A stretch of DNA of 64,000 nucleotides from Pluralibacter sp. UBA7423 (GTDB lineage Bacteria; Pseudomonadota; Gammaproteobacteria; Enterobacterales; Enterobacteriaceae), in NCBI GenBank assembly GCA_002470465.1, contig DKMD01000018.1:279087-343086 (forward strand), read 5' to 3'. The notes under the pieces were generated by a model, which saw only the letters and a list, made by a program, of their open reading frames with translations, had not been told where the DNA came from and ran no database searches. Both the position numbers and the translations under genes were made by a program. Below are positions 9,927 through 19,727 of this stretch, one piece after another (the first letter of the stretch is position 1; each line of letters begins with the position of its first letter).

Positions 9927-10160
9927 CTACTTCTGAATCAGATAGCGAATGGTCGGGCCATCCTGTTGAATATCCAGGACGGTATAGCCGTGATTGGCGG
10001 CGTCGAGAGGAATGTTATTGATGGATTGCGGACAGTCGCTGACCACCTCCAGGATCTCACCCTTCTTCAATGACGGCATCGCTTCCAGCGTGGCCACGGC
10101 AGGATACGGACAAGGTTCACCGACCATATCCAGACGGTAATCAGGAACGAGCGTTTTCAT
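9927..10160 (-). CDS. yedF: TusA-family sulfur/selenium carrier YedF
   Basis: 77 residues, almost identical to E. coli YedF. The conserved cysteine is Cys17 in GEPCPYP, the sulfur-carrier site of TusA-like proteins. Its ATG overlaps the yedE stop (ATGA at 10157-10160). The family is thought to carry reactive sulfur or selenium delivered through YedE; the exact acceptor is unknown. Confidence 0.93.
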   Translation of the reverse strand: MKTLVPDYRLDMVGEPCPYPAVATLEAMPSLKKGEILEVVSDCPQSINNIPLDAANHGYTVLDIQQDGPTIRYLIQK

Positions 10161-11365
10161 ACGGCCTCCTGCTCATTGCGGGGGAGTGAAGTGCGACGGC
10201 GGAAGAAGCGTTTTTCCCAGACGATCACCAGCAGCAGCGCCAGTGCCAGCAGGCAGTAGGTTACCAGCAGTCCGCCGTAAGGACCGAAGGTGTCCAGCAG
10301 ATTGACTTTATCCCAGTGGGTGGCAAGTGGGGAGAGATCGTCCCAGTAATAGGCCAGCAGGGTGGAGCCAATCACGTTGCCCAGGCCCACCCACCAGTAG
10401 TGAACCTGCCCTTCAACCGCCCGGTACATCCATCCCGTTTCGCAGCCGCCCGCGAGAACAATACCAAAGCCGAACAGCAGTCCGCCCAGCACGGCATTCG
10501 GGCCCGCCCACATGATTTTCGGCTCCATGCCCAGCTGCACATAGCTAAAGATGCCAATGGCGCTGGCGGCCATGCCAAAAATAATCGCTTTCGCCATCGT
10601 GGTTCGTCCCGTGATCCACATATCACGGAACGCGGACGTAAAGCAGATCTGCGCACGTTCGATAAGCACCCCAAAGCCGATGCCGAACAGCATGGCGATG
10701 CCGAGTTTAGGATGACTGGATGCGGTCAGCAGCGCCCAGCCGATCATGCCGAAAAAGAAAATCACGCCAAGTCGAAAACGACGGCGGGCCTGATTCGGTT
10801 TTTGGGTTAACGGCGAAGCGGCAGAGACTTTTTGCATCTTCACCGGGATACGAAATATCGGCAGCAGGGTGAAACGGGCGCCAAACCAGGAGCCTATGGC
10901 TGTGGCGATGGCAAAGAACCAGGCGTGGAGGGAAAACTGCGGAATGCCGGTAAAAAAGGCCGCCAGGTTACAGCCCATGGCCATGCGTGCGCCAAAACCG
11001 GCAATACTGCCGCCGACGATGGCCTGAAAAATTCGAATGCGGCTGCGGGGAAAACGTAGCTTCACGTTATTGGCCCACAGCGCAGCGGCAAAGCATCCGC
11101 CGAACATGCCGAGGATCATCATGCCGTCGATACGCTCCAGCGGCGTACCCTCAAGATGGATGAGCTTATAGTAGCTCCATGTTTCTGCGTGAACGCCTGC
11201 GAGCTGCAGCAGCTGTCCGCCCCAACGGGTGAACTCACCCGTCACGGCCCAGAAGGTGCCCGTGAGACCAAAGTAGTAGGTGGAAAGAATGCCTGCGGCG
11301 ATAACGGTGGGAACCGGTGACCAGAATTTGACCAGCCAGGTTTGTTTAAAGTGTTGCCATGTCAT
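10157..11365 (-). CDS. yedE: YeeE/YedE-family membrane transporter YedE
   Basis: 402 residues from the ATG giving MTWQHFKQTW, which matches the E. coli start; the longer frame adds only ten residues. It has about ten hydrophobic helices with the paired conserved cysteine/glycine motifs MGCNLAAFFTG and GGCETGWMYR. YeeE relatives import thiosulfate through such cysteines; YedE is proposed to handle selenium or sulfur compounds. It is co-transcribed with yedF by 4-bp overlap. Confidence 0.92.
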   Translation of the reverse strand: MTWQHFKQTWLVKFWSPVPTVIAAGILSTYYFGLTGTFWAVTGEFTRWGGQLLQLAGVHAETWSYYKLIHLEGTPLERIDGMMILGMFGGCFAAALWANNVKLRFPRSRIRIFQAIVGGSIAGFGARMAMGCNLAAFFTGIPQFSLHAWFFAIATAIGSWFGARFTLLPIFRIPVKMQKVSAASPLTQKPNQARRRFRLGVIFFFGMIGWALLTASSHPKLGIAMLFGIGFGVLIERAQICFTSAFRDMWITGRTTMAKAIIFGMAASAIGIFSYVQLGMEPKIMWAGPNAVLGGLLFGFGIVLAGGCETGWMYRAVEGQVHYWWVGLGNVIGSTLLAYYWDDLSPLATHWDKVNLLDTFGPYGGLLVTYCLLALALLLVIVWEKRFFRRRTSLPRNEQEAV

Positions 11366-11631
11366 AGTAAATGCCTCTGAACTCAGAAGGGTCATTTCCC
11401 GCTAGCGGGTAAAAAGAGACGAGAGGATACGTGACTTGCGGGAAGAAAAACCTCGAAGAGATCAACACAATTCGCCATGGCGATGCGCTGCAATAATCAG
11501 GCGAAGACAGAGCTGATGTTTGTACTGCTGTAAATTTGCCGCACCGTGAGGGGAAATGCGGTAAAATTGTTGCCTGACTGTGAAAACTGCTGCGATATGC
11601 GCGCAGCACAGCATGAACATGAGGAGAACCT
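11366..11631. other. Divergent intergenic region yedE / 11632 gene
   Basis: 266 bp containing the promoters of two divergent genes. I could not assign a specific operator. Several short inverted repeats are present but none is convincing. Confidence 0.4.
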
Positions 11632-11892
11632 ATGCTGCAAATACTTCGCACCCCGGACGGGAAAAAGTTTCTCACGGCCGTCGCCATCGTTTTTATCGTT
11701 GCCGTGACGGTGATATCGAAGGTGACGTTCCAGGGCGTTGAGGATCAGTACAATCTGCCGATGGATCAGTGGAGCGTATCGATGTACTTCATGCAGGGCG
11801 CATGGGCGGCCATCTACAGCATTATGTTCACCATTATCGGTTCACTGCCGTTTGGTTTCTATTTCCTTGGGCCGAAAGACGATCGCGGCTGA
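11632..11892 (+). CDS. Small two-helix membrane protein, DUF2534-like
   Basis: 86 residues with hydrophobic helices at about 14-34 and 50-76, and a short polar loop with FQGVEDQYNLP between. Length and pattern (start MLQ-LRTPDGKKF, end FLGPK) fit my recollection of the DUF2534 family of enterobacterial inner-membrane proteins of unknown function. A strong RBS (GAGGAG) lies 6 nt before the ATG. It is convergent with the TetR gene. Confidence 0.75.
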   Translation: MLQILRTPDGKKFLTAVAIVFIVAVTVISKVTFQGVEDQYNLPMDQWSVSMYFMQGAWAAIYSIMFTIIGSLPFGFYFLGPKDDRG

Positions 11893-11903
11893 TCTTGCGG
11901 GCG

Positions 11904-12554
11904 TCAGGGAAGGGGCTCCTGCCGCTTAAGTGACTGAAGATAGCTACACAGCATGTCTGCCAGCGCTGACGCCCGCTGCTCAATCTCTTCTTCCGTACGC
12001 GGGCGCTGAGAAAACGCGTGCCCGACGGCGCTGAGCGTTACCATCAGCAATTCTGCCGCCTGCACCCGATCTGCCTCCGGCGTGAGCGGTAAAAAGGCGG
12101 TCACAAAATCCTGAAAAAAGCTTTCGTTACCCGCTTTCGCCTCCTGGGCTTCGGGCGCATCGCGATAGAGCGGTGCCGCGTCGTTCAGGGCCACTCGCAT
12201 TCCCGCCTCTTCGCACTCAGAGCGCACAAAGATATGCACCAGCCGACTTAGCCTCTCCAGAGGCGGCAGTCGCTCATCCTGAAGCGTCTTCTTAAGCAGC
12301 GCTGAATTTTGCTGCCATTCATCCTGCTGAAGGCGAAATAAAATTGCCGCCTTATTCGGAAAATATTGGTACAGCGAACCAATGCTGATCCCGGCCCGTT
12401 CGGCGACTCGCGCGGTAGTAAAGCGGGCGGCGCCTTCCTGCGCTAAAACCTGAGTGGCCGCCTGCAAAATGGCAGTTACGACGCTGGCAGAGCGTATCTG
12501 TTTTGGCTCTTTTCTTGTGGAAATACGCGGAGTTAGCCTGTCATTCTGCGGCAT
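11904..12554 (-). CDS. TetR/AcrR-family transcriptional regulator
   Basis: About 216 residues from the ATG at 12554 (a GTG one codon earlier is possible). The N-terminal HTH is clear: TTARVAERAGISIGSLYQYFPNKAAIL at about 43-69. The C-terminal ligand domain is typical for the family. It is divergent from the O-methyltransferase gene 93 bp away, which it probably represses (inference from orientation). I could not see a clean operator palindrome between them. Confidence 0.88.
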   Translation of the reverse strand: MPQNDRLTPRISTRKEPKQIRSASVVTAILQAATQVLAQEGAARFTTARVAERAGISIGSLYQYFPNKAAILFRLQQDEWQQNSALLKKTLQDERLPPLERLSRLVHIFVRSECEEAGMRVALNDAAPLYRDAPEAQEAKAGNESFFQDFVTAFLPLTPEADRVQAAELLMVTLSAVGHAFSQRPRTEEEIEQRASALADMLCSYLQSLKRQEPLP

Positions 12555-12647
12555 CACTGGACCTCTCTGGAATGCGAATAGCCTAAAAGTTTACCTCCCC
12601 TCATTATAGTAATGCGATTAATTATTCACATTTATGAGGACAAAGAG

Positions 12648-13307
12648 ATGAATAATACCTTAACGACCGCGCCGCTGGCTCCGCTGCTGACACGCCTTTT
12701 TGCGCAGGCGGATGAAGCCAACCTGGCGGAGAACGTGGAGTGGTCTGACGAAGAAGTCACACGCCTGATGCACAGTAAAACGGAATATGCGGCCTTTTAC
12801 GGCCAGCTGAAAACGCTGTGGCTGCCGGTATCACGGGAAACGGGGAAGCTGCTGTATATGCTGGCCCGAAGCTGTCAGGCGCGCCAGATTGTTGAGTTTG
12901 GCACTTCGTTTGGGATCTCAACCCTGCATCTGGCGGCGGCGCTGCGCGACAACGGCGGCGGGCAGCTGATCAGCAGCGAGTTCGAACCTTCTAAAGTGCT
13001 GCGCGCTCGCGAGCATATTGCCGAAGCAGGGCTGAGTGATTTGGTGGACATTCGTGAAGGGGATGCGCTACAGACGCTGTCTCGCGATCTGCCTGCACAA
13101 ATCGATCTGCTGCTGCTGGACGGTGCGAAAGCGCTCTACCCGGAGATTCTGGCCCGTGTGGAATCCCGCTTACGTCCGGGCGCTTTACTGATCGCAGACG
13201 ATGCCGATCATAGTCCGGAGTACGTTGCGTGGGTCCGCAATCCGGCCAATGGCTATCTGTCGATGCCTTTTAATGACGATGTGGAAATCTCGGTGCGTCT
13301 GGGGTAA
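12648..13307 (+). CDS. SAM-dependent O-methyltransferase (class I, methyltransf_3-like)
   Basis: 219 residues from the ATG with a good upstream GAGGAC RBS. It has the SAM-binding motif IVEFGTSFGIST (about 73-84), the acidic loop ending ISSEFEP and the metal-site-type motif LLLLDGAKALYPE, the pattern of catechol/caffeoyl-CoA O-methyltransferases. The substrate is unknown. Divergence from the TetR regulator suggests induction by a small molecule that it may modify. Confidence 0.85.
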   Translation: MNNTLTTAPLAPLLTRLFAQADEANLAENVEWSDEEVTRLMHSKTEYAAFYGQLKTLWLPVSRETGKLLYMLARSCQARQIVEFGTSFGISTLHLAAALRDNGGGQLISSEFEPSKVLRAREHIAEAGLSDLVDIREGDALQTLSRDLPAQIDLLLLDGAKALYPEILARVESRLRPGALLIADDADHSPEYVAWVRNPANGYLSMPFNDDVEISVRLG

Positions 13308-13308
13308 T

Positions 13309-14031
13309 TCAGAACGGGAAGGCGATGAGTTCGACGTTATCTTCGGTCACTTTGACCATCGATCCTTCCGTGTGCCATGCCCCAAGCACCACGCGAAACG
13401 CGGGCTGACCGTTGGCATTCAGTTCGTGTACCGCCGGGCGATGGGTGTGCCCGTGGATGAGCCATTGCACCTGATGTTTTTCCATCACCTCAACAACCGC
13501 CTGCGGGTTAACGTCCATGATGGTCATGGCCTTATGGCTGTTGGCGGCTTTGCTGCCGTCGCGCATTTTGGCAGCGATGCGGCGGCGAATAAACAAGGGC
13601 AGGGCGAGGAACAGCTTCTGCAGCCAGGACTGGTGTACTTTGGCGCGGAACGCCTGGTAACCAGCGTCGTCAGTACATAGCGTATCGCCGTGGAGAATTA
13701 AAACCGGACGACCGTAAAGGCTGAGACGTTGTTCTTCCGGCAGCAGAATCATGCCGCTTTCGCGGGCGAACTGCCTGCCGAGCAGGAAATCACGGTTGCC
13801 GTGAATGAAGTAGCAGGGTACGCCAGAATCCACCAGCGTTTTGATTTCACGAGCTATTTCACGATGAAGCGGTTCGGGATCGTCATCGCCAATCCAGGCT
13901 TCGAACAGATCGCCAAGAATGTACAGCGCATCGGCGCTGCGTGCTTCACCGCGTAAAAAACGCAGAAAACCGGCGGTAATCGCCGGTTCTTCTGTATGCA
14001 GGTGCAAATCTGCAATAAAAAGCGTCGCCAC
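13309..14031 (-). CDS. lpxH: UDP-2,3-diacylglucosamine diphosphatase LpxH
   Basis: 240 residues with all metallophosphoesterase motifs: [33 protein letters not shown] and HGHTHRP. It cleaves UDP-2,3-diacylglucosamine to lipid X in lipid A synthesis at the inner membrane. It lies 3 bp beyond ppiB on the same strand, as in E. coli. Confidence 0.97.
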   Translation of the reverse strand: MATLFIADLHLHTEEPAITAGFLRFLRGEARSADALYILGDLFEAWIGDDDPEPLHREIAREIKTLVDSGVPCYFIHGNRDFLLGRQFARESGMILLPEEQRLSLYGRPVLILHGDTLCTDDAGYQAFRAKVHQSWLQKLFLALPLFIRRRIAAKMRDGSKAANSHKAMTIMDVNPQAVVEVMEKHQVQWLIHGHTHRPAVHELNANGQPAFRVVLGAWHTEGSMVKVTEDNVELIAFPF

Positions 14032-14034
14032 GAA

Positions 14035-14529
14035 TTACTCGCTGACGGTCACGCTTGTGATGATAACGTCTTCTTTAGGCACGTCCTGGTGCATGCCGCT
14101 GCGGCCTGTTGCCACGGCTTTGATCTTATCAACCACGTCCATGCCTTCAACCACTTCTGCAAACACACAGTAGCCCCAGCCCTGCATGCTTTCGCCGGAG
14201 AAGTTCAGGAAGTCGTTGTCAGCCACGTTGATGAAGAACTGTGCGGTGGCAGAGTGTGGCGCCTGAGTACGGGCCATTGCCAGCGTACCACGGGTGTTTT
14301 TCAGGCCGTTGTTGGCTTCGTTTTTGATCTGATCTTTGGTGGCTTTCTGATTCATGCCTGGCTCGAAGCCGCCGCCCTGGATCATAAAACCGTTGATTAC
14401 ACGGTGGAAAATGGTGTTGTTGTAAAAACCTTCGCGGCAGTAGTCCAGGAAGTTTTTAACTGTTTCAGGCGCTTTATCATCAAAAGTTTTGATAACGATA
14501 TCGCCGTGATTAGTGTGGAAAGTAACCAT
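14035..14529 (-). CDS. ppiB: Cytoplasmic peptidyl-prolyl cis-trans isomerase B (cyclophilin)
   Basis: 164 residues, the E. coli PpiB length. Cyclophilin core motifs are present: [15 protein letters not shown] and the [15 protein letters not shown] stretch. There is no signal peptide, which separates it from PpiA. It is co-directional with lpxH and divergent from cysS. Confidence 0.97.
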   Translation of the reverse strand: MVTFHTNHGDIVIKTFDDKAPETVKNFLDYCREGFYNNTIFHRVINGFMIQGGGFEPGMNQKATKDQIKNEANNGLKNTRGTLAMARTQAPHSATAQFFINVADNDFLNFSGESMQGWGYCVFAEVVEGMDVVDKIKAVATGRSGMHQDVPKEDVIITSVTVSE

Positions 14530-14701
14530 TTTTGCATCCTGTTCCGATATAGTGGTGCGAATACCCGCTGACGGGTCACGTATAGGCGGTTGTTATAGCA
14601 TAACCGCCGGGTTCGATCACCTTGCAATGCGTGCTGCTTCCGGATTGAATTACGGGTAGAATACGCCGTTTACGATCACACACGTCCACATGGAATCTTC
14701 A

Positions 14702-16087
14702 ATGTTAAAAATCTTTAATACACTGACGCGCCAAAAAGAGGAATTCAAACCTATTCATGCCGGAAAAGTGGGCATGTACGTGTGTGGTATCACCGTTTAC
14801 GATCTCTGTCATATCGGCCACGGCCGGACTTTTGTTGCCTTCGACGTGGTTTCACGCTATCTGCGGTTCCTCGGCTACGATCTGAAGTACGTGCGCAACA
14901 TTACCGATATTGACGACAAAATCATCAAACGCGCTAATGAAAACGGCGAAGATTTTGTGGCGCTGGTCGACCGCATGATCGTCGAAATGCACAAAGATTT
15001 TGATGCGCTGAATATCCTGCGCCCGGACAGCGAGCCGCGCGCGACGCACCACATTCATGAGATCGTTGAGATCACCGAAAAGCTGATCGCCCGCGGTCAC
15101 GCCTACGTCGCGGAAAATGGCGACGTGATGTTCTCCGTGCCAAGCGATCCCAACTACGGCCTGTTGTCGCGCCAGGATCTGGAGAATCTCCAGGCGGGCG
15201 CGCGCGTTGACGTGGTCGACGTAAAACGCAACCCGATGGACTTCGTGCTGTGGAAAATGTCGAAAGCGGACGAGCCGAGCTGGCCTTCTCCGTGGGGCGA
15301 AGGGCGTCCGGGCTGGCATATCGAATGTTCGGCGATGAACTGCAAACAGCTGGGGTCACATTTCGACATTCACGGCGGCGGTTCAGACCTGATGTTCCCG
15401 CACCACGAAAACGAAATTGCGCAGTCCACCTGTGCGCACGATGGCGAATACGTGAATACCTGGATGCACTCCGGAATGGTGATGGTCGATCGCGAGAAGA
15501 TGTCTAAATCGCTCGGCAACTTCTTCACCGTGCGTGACGTGCTGAAGTATTACGACGCGGAAACCGTGCGTTACTTCCTGATGTCCGGCCATTACCGCAG
15601 CCAGCTGAACTACAGCGAAGAGAACCTGAAGCAGGCGCGCTCGGCGCTGGAGCGTCTGTATACCGCGCTTCGCGGGACGGATCCTTCCGTTGAAGCCGCA
15701 GGGGGTGAAGCGTTCGAAGCCCGTTTCCGCGAGGCAATGGATGACGACTTCAACACGCCGGAAGCTTACTCCGTGCTGTTTGATATGGCGCGTGAAGTGA
15801 ACCGTCTGAAAGGCGAAGAGATGGCTGCGGCTAACGCCATGGCCTCCCATCTGCGTAAGCTCTCTGCCGTACTGGGCCTGCTGGCACAGGATCCGGAGCT
15901 CTTCCTGCAGGGCGGTGCGCAGGCTGACGATGGCGAAGTGGCGGAAATCGAAGCGTTGATTAAGCAGCGTCTGGAAGCGCGCCAGTCGAAGGACTGGGCC
16001 GCTGCGGATGCCGCGCGTGACCGTCTGAACGAGATGGGCATCGTGTTGGAAGATGGTGCCCAGGGCACTACCTGGCGCCGTAAGTAA
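14702..16087 (+). CDS. cysS: Cysteinyl-tRNA synthetase
   Basis: 461 residues from [15 protein letters not shown], the E. coli length and start; an in-frame ATG 12 nt earlier is unlikely. The HIGH motif is at 37-40 and KMSKS is intact. Zinc ligands are visible (Cys28, the WHIECSAM cysteine, and HHENE). It charges tRNA-Cys and is essential. Confidence 0.98.
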   Translation: MLKIFNTLTRQKEEFKPIHAGKVGMYVCGITVYDLCHIGHGRTFVAFDVVSRYLRFLGYDLKYVRNITDIDDKIIKRANENGEDFVALVDRMIVEMHKDFDALNILRPDSEPRATHHIHEIVEITEKLIARGHAYVAENGDVMFSVPSDPNYGLLSRQDLENLQAGARVDVVDVKRNPMDFVLWKMSKADEPSWPSPWGEGRPGWHIECSAMNCKQLGSHFDIHGGGSDLMFPHHENEIAQSTCAHDGEYVNTWMHSGMVMVDREKMSKSLGNFFTVRDVLKYYDAETVRYFLMSGHYRSQLNYSEENLKQARSALERLYTALRGTDPSVEAAGGEAFEARFREAMDDDFNTPEAYSVLFDMAREVNRLKGEEMAAANAMASHLRKLSAVLGLLAQDPELFLQGGAQADDGEVAEIEALIKQRLEARQSKDWAAADAARDRLNEMGIVLEDGAQGTTWRRK

Positions 16088-16137
16088 GTCTGTCATGCCT
16101 GGTGGCACTTATGCTAACCGGGCTGGAAGAGAAAGCA

Positions 16138-16173
16138 GGCCGGGTGAGGCGTAGCCGCCACCCGGCCTTTTTT
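16138..16173 (+). terminator. Intrinsic terminator after cysS
   Basis: GGCCGGGTG / CACCCGGCC perfect 9-bp stem with a 12-nt loop, followed by TTTTTT. It has REP-like sequence and may double as a BIME unit. Confidence 0.85.
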
Positions 16174-16616
16174 ATCTCCGTCTCCGCCACAATAATCCTG
16201 GTAACTACATCCACTGCGGAGAATCTCTCATCCGATATTTCTCTGTGCTTTGCGCCGGTGCGGCACGATATCGCTGTTATCCGTTTCAGGCGATCGTGAG
16301 CGGGGGATTATTAAGGTCCGGGATTTTTCTTATTTTCCACAGGGCTTCACTTCATGTATTCATGGAGCTTATTGGATGCTTGCCCCTTTATTATCGATGT
16401 AATTGTAATGCACTGATTTATCATAATTATGTTGTTGCCGTGAGGCTTTAATCATTCATGGGATCTATTCTTTGTGCTGGGCTTTGAATCTGAAGGTATT
16501 GTTAAAATTAAGCATTTTATGAAATGATAATTAAGTCTGTTTTATCGTTGATATCTCTCACCTTAAATGCTGCCAGTCATCATGCGCCATCATGATGCCA
16601 CAAGGATTGTATTATT
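16174..16616. other. Non-coding gap between cysS and the lipoprotein gene
   Basis: About 440 bp, AT-rich towards the right. In E. coli ybcI follows cysS; no ybcI is seen here. The only ORF (about 68 codons at 16245) has no recognisable features. The promoter of the downstream two-gene unit must lie here. Confidence 0.45.
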
Positions 16617-17105
16617 ATGTATTTAGTCAATAGCGTCAGTATTAGCAAATGGTCAATGCGGGCCATTTTATTATTGTTTGTTGCAGGAATGATTAGCGGT
16701 TGCCAAAAAAATATACAACCAAATTCTGATTCTGAATCGCTAGTCACTGTCACTCCCGTTATTCCCCCCGTTCCGAGGACATACCCTTCGTCGACAAATA
16801 TAACAGAAGATCAGAGTGACAATACGAGCAGGGCTAATGCTGCGAAGGGCGGCGTAGTCTCCAACTGTGAACGCGAACTGCTTGCCCTCTCTAAAGTGAA
16901 CAAGAACGTCTACGTGCAGAAGAAAGCGGCTTTTGATGAACTGTTAAGAAATGCTGCTGTTTATACTGAAGTACGTGAAGATATTGGCGCTGAGACGCGG
17001 GGAACGATGGATGCGCTTTATAAATATAAAACGCAGAAGCTCTGTAATGATATAGCACAATCCGTTCGTGAATCGCTGATCGCCAAGGGAGAGAACTTCA
17101 GATGA
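16617..17105 (+). CDS. Putative lipoprotein of unknown function
   Basis: 162 residues. A hydrophobic N terminus (about 15-28) ends in the lipobox-like ISGC, with acylated cysteine at 29. It is followed by a low-complexity Ser/Thr/Pro linker to about residue 75 and a helical, charged C-terminal domain with two more cysteines (NCEREL and KLCND), possibly a disulfide. The residue after the lipid cysteine is Gln, so outer-membrane sorting is expected. The stop overlaps the next ATG (ATGA at 17102-17105), so it is coupled to the coiled-coil FKBP protein. I do not recognise the family. Confidence 0.75.
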   Translation: MYLVNSVSISKWSMRAILLLFVAGMISGCQKNIQPNSDSESLVTVTPVIPPVPRTYPSSTNITEDQSDNTSRANAAKGGVVSNCERELLALSKVNKNVYVQKKAAFDELLRNAAVYTEVREDIGAETRGTMDALYKYKTQKLCNDIAQSVRESLIAKGENFR

Positions 17106-19692
17106 TATTTAACAGGAAGCGCATTTTTTTTTTACACTGTCGATAGTCACCGCCAGTATTCTGGCGGCTAGTGTTAATGCCAGTGATAATAATGCGACAG
17201 TCGATTCACTGAATGTGATTACTGCCCAATCCAGTGATATCCCGGAATTATTAATGGAGAGAACGATCTCTCTTCCACCTGCCGTTACTGAAAAGAAAAC
17301 CAAAAAGCCCGTCAAAAAAGCGAACGTTGAGGAGTCCACCCCGGCTCAGGTGAACGCCCATTCACAAGACTATGTTGCGTTGCAGAAAAAACTTGTTGAG
17401 TCGCAAAAAAAGATCGAGCAGCTGGAAACCCAGCGGCAAAGCGTACAGCAGCAGCTTGATGAAAAAAGTCAGCAGCTTGCGGCACTCATTAAGGCGCAAT
17501 CGAGTGGGAAAGCTTCAGACGATGCACAGAAGGTACAGCTGGGTGACCTGCAAACGCAAAATGCGGCGCTGAAAAAGCAGATTACAGCACTAACTGCCGC
17601 CCAAATCAGCAACTCGCTGGAGCTTGCCGCAGTCAAAACGCGCGACAGCGAGGCTGTTTCACAACTGAAAAAGCAGTTGGTGGAGAGCCAAAACAGGGCC
17701 ACTGCGCAGGACAAGCAGATTGCTGAGCTGACGGCGAAACAATCCGCGAATGAGAAAGCGCTGGCGCTGGCTAACAGTGGCGAAAGTAAAGCGCTGACCG
17801 CCTTAAAACAGTCGTTAAGCCAAAGTCAACGTGAAGCCGAAGCGCTGAAGAAGTCACTTTCAGCGGCAAATGCGAAACAGCGTGAGAATGAAAAAACGTT
17901 GGCGATGAGCCAGGAAACAGCCTCGGGGTTGATGCAGCAGGTCAGTGACTTAACGGCGGCTCAGGAAGCAAATGCCAGGAGCCTCGCGGAAGAAAAAACC
18001 GGTAGCAACAAGGTGGTTGCCGATCTGAAGCAGTCCCTGGATCTCAGCCAGAAAGAAGCCGCCGCACTGAAAAAATCGCTGTCTGACCGCCAGAACAGCG
18101 TGGATGCCCTGACGAAGAAGGTCGCGGATCTGAACGCGACCCAGGAAGCAAACGCTAAAGCGCTGGCCGCGGCGAAAGCCGGAGACAGCAAAGTGGTTGC
18201 CGATCTGAAGCAGTCCCTGGATATCAGTCAGAAAGAAGCCGCCGCACTGAAAAAATCGCTGTCTGACCGCCAGAACAGCGTGGATGCCCTGACGAAGAAG
18301 GTCGCGGATCTGAACGCGACCCAGGAAGTAAACGCTAAAGCGCTGGCCGCGGCGAAAGCCGGAGACAGCAAAGCGGTTGCCGACCTGAAGCAGTCTCTGG
18401 ACCTCAGCCAGAAAGAAGCCGCCGCACTGAAAAAATCGCTGTCTGACCGCCAGAACAGCGTGGATGCCCTGACGAAGAAGGTCGCGGATCTGAACGCGAT
18501 CCAGGAAGTAAACGCTAAAGCGCTGGCCGCTGCGAAAGCCGGAGACAGCAAAGCGGTTGCCGATCTGAAGCAGTCGCTTAGCGCGAGCCAAAGTGAAGTG
18601 GCCGGGCTGAAAAAGAACGTCAGTGAAAGCCAAATTTCAACAGAGGATCTGAAAAAACAGATAGCCCAGCTGACGGCTAACCTGTCCGAAGGCGCGAAGT
18701 CGCTGACGCAGGTTAAGCAGCAGCTGAGTGAGAGCCAGGCTCAGACTGCGGCGCTGACGAAGCAGCTGGCAACGGTGAATCAGTCTCAGGATCAAAACGC
18801 GAAGTCCGCGGTGCAGATGAAAGCGTCTTTAAAAGAAAGCCAGGATCTGGCGAAGGATCTGCTGGCGAAGAATGCGGATTTGATCGCCGAGGACAAGCGT
18901 AAAGCGGAGCAAATCGCATCGGTGCAGCAGTCGTTAGTGGAAAGCCAGAAGCAGCGTGAGGCAGCGGAGAAAAACTGGCAGGACGCCAGCGGGAAACTGA
19001 AAGAGCAGGAAAAACAGCTGGCCGCTCTTCGCAACCAGAAGCCAACTGCCGTCGACACGCCGGAGCCCAAATCGCAAAACGAAGTGCGTTCCTACGCGCT
19101 CGGCACGCTGTGGGGGCAGGAAGTGAACGGTGCGATGAAGAAGGTGAAATCCGATGGTATTCCCCTGGAGCTCTCGCAGGTTATTAATGGGGTCAGCGAT
19201 TCGCTTAAGGGCCAGTACCGGGTCCCTGAGCAAAAAATCATGGATCAGCTGGAGGCGATGAACAAGCAGGTATTGGCTAAGAATCAGCCGGCTGAAAGCA
19301 GCAGAGGTCCTGATAAATTCCTTCAGTCTTTCAGCCAGAAGCCGGGGACCAAACGCGCTGAAATGGGCTATTACTACCGGATGCTGAACAGGGGAGAAGG
19401 GAAAATTACCGACGGTGACGTGGTGGCGATTTCCGTTAAGGAGAGCCTGGCAAACGGCAAAGTGATTAAGGATATGACGAAGACGGGCAAGGTGCTCGCG
19501 CTGCCGCTGGCAAACTTCCCGCCGCTGTTCTCATCGGCTATTCGCCAGATGAATAATAAAGGCAAGCTGAGGATGGCGGTACCGCCAGAGCTGGCGTACG
19601 GCGTGCAGGGTCGACCGCCGGAGATCCCGCCGAATTCAATCATGGTGTATGACATTACGGTGGTGGACGTGCGCCCCGGCGAGGGGAAATAA
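17102..19692 (+). CDS. Long coiled-coil periplasmic protein with degenerate C-terminal FKBP domain; signal peptide out of frame
   Basis: The ATG at 17102 overlaps the upstream stop and opens a frame that ends after 14 codons because of a ten-T run (17124-17133). The downstream frame, open from 17113 to 19692, has no ATG until 17250 and only a GTG at 17215. One base more, or two fewer, in the T run joins them and gives a good signal peptide (MIFNRKRIFFFT ... NA). The protein would then have about 863 residues: a short linker, a very long Gln/Lys/Ala-rich coiled coil with 60-residue repeats, a Mip/FkpA-like N-terminal domain (YALGTLWGQEV ... INGVSDSL) and an FKBP C-terminal domain ending AYGVQGRPPEIPPNSIMVYDITVVDV. 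In the FKBP part the usual FDSS and VIPGW residues are absent, so catalysis is doubtful. A structural or chaperone role in the periplasm is inference. Confidence 0.7.
17124..17133 (+). repeat. Ten-T homopolymer inside the signal-peptide coding region
   Basis: T10 run directly at the frame break of the coiled-coil FKBP gene. Lengths of 8 or 11 T restore one continuous frame. Runs of 9 or more T are known sites of replication or transcription slippage. Confidence 0.8.
18001..18600 (+). repeat. Three tandem 180-bp coding repeats plus partial fourth
   Basis: Units at 18001-18180, 18181-18360 and 18361-18540 are near-identical over 180 bp; 18541-18580 begins a fourth that diverges. Each encodes 60 residues (key blocks KSLSDRQNSVDALTKKVADL and AKALAAAKAGDSK). 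Older, diverged copies precede them from about 17640. The unit is in frame, so gain or loss changes coiled-coil length by 60 residues. Confidence 0.95.
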
Positions 19693-19704
19693 AGGTCTGT
19701 TCAG

Positions 19705-19727
19705 GCCCGGCTCTGCCGGGCTTTTTT
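19705..19727 (+). terminator. Intrinsic terminator after the FKBP-like gene
   Basis: GCCCGG-ctctg-CCGGGC followed by TTTTTT, 13 bp beyond the stop; the T run meets the end of the convergent LacI gene. Confidence 0.85.

Noticed and set aside
16245..16451. 68-codon ORF after cysS
   Set aside because: No ribosome binding site, no similarity to YbcI, and no features beyond chance.
18001..18600. Regular repeats that could suggest a CRISPR-like array
   Set aside because: The 180-bp units are contiguous, in frame and coding, with no short repeat/unique spacer structure.
17950..18633. Long minus-strand ORF over the repeats
   Set aside because: Antisense shadow of the coiled-coil gene; it repeats only because the DNA repeats.
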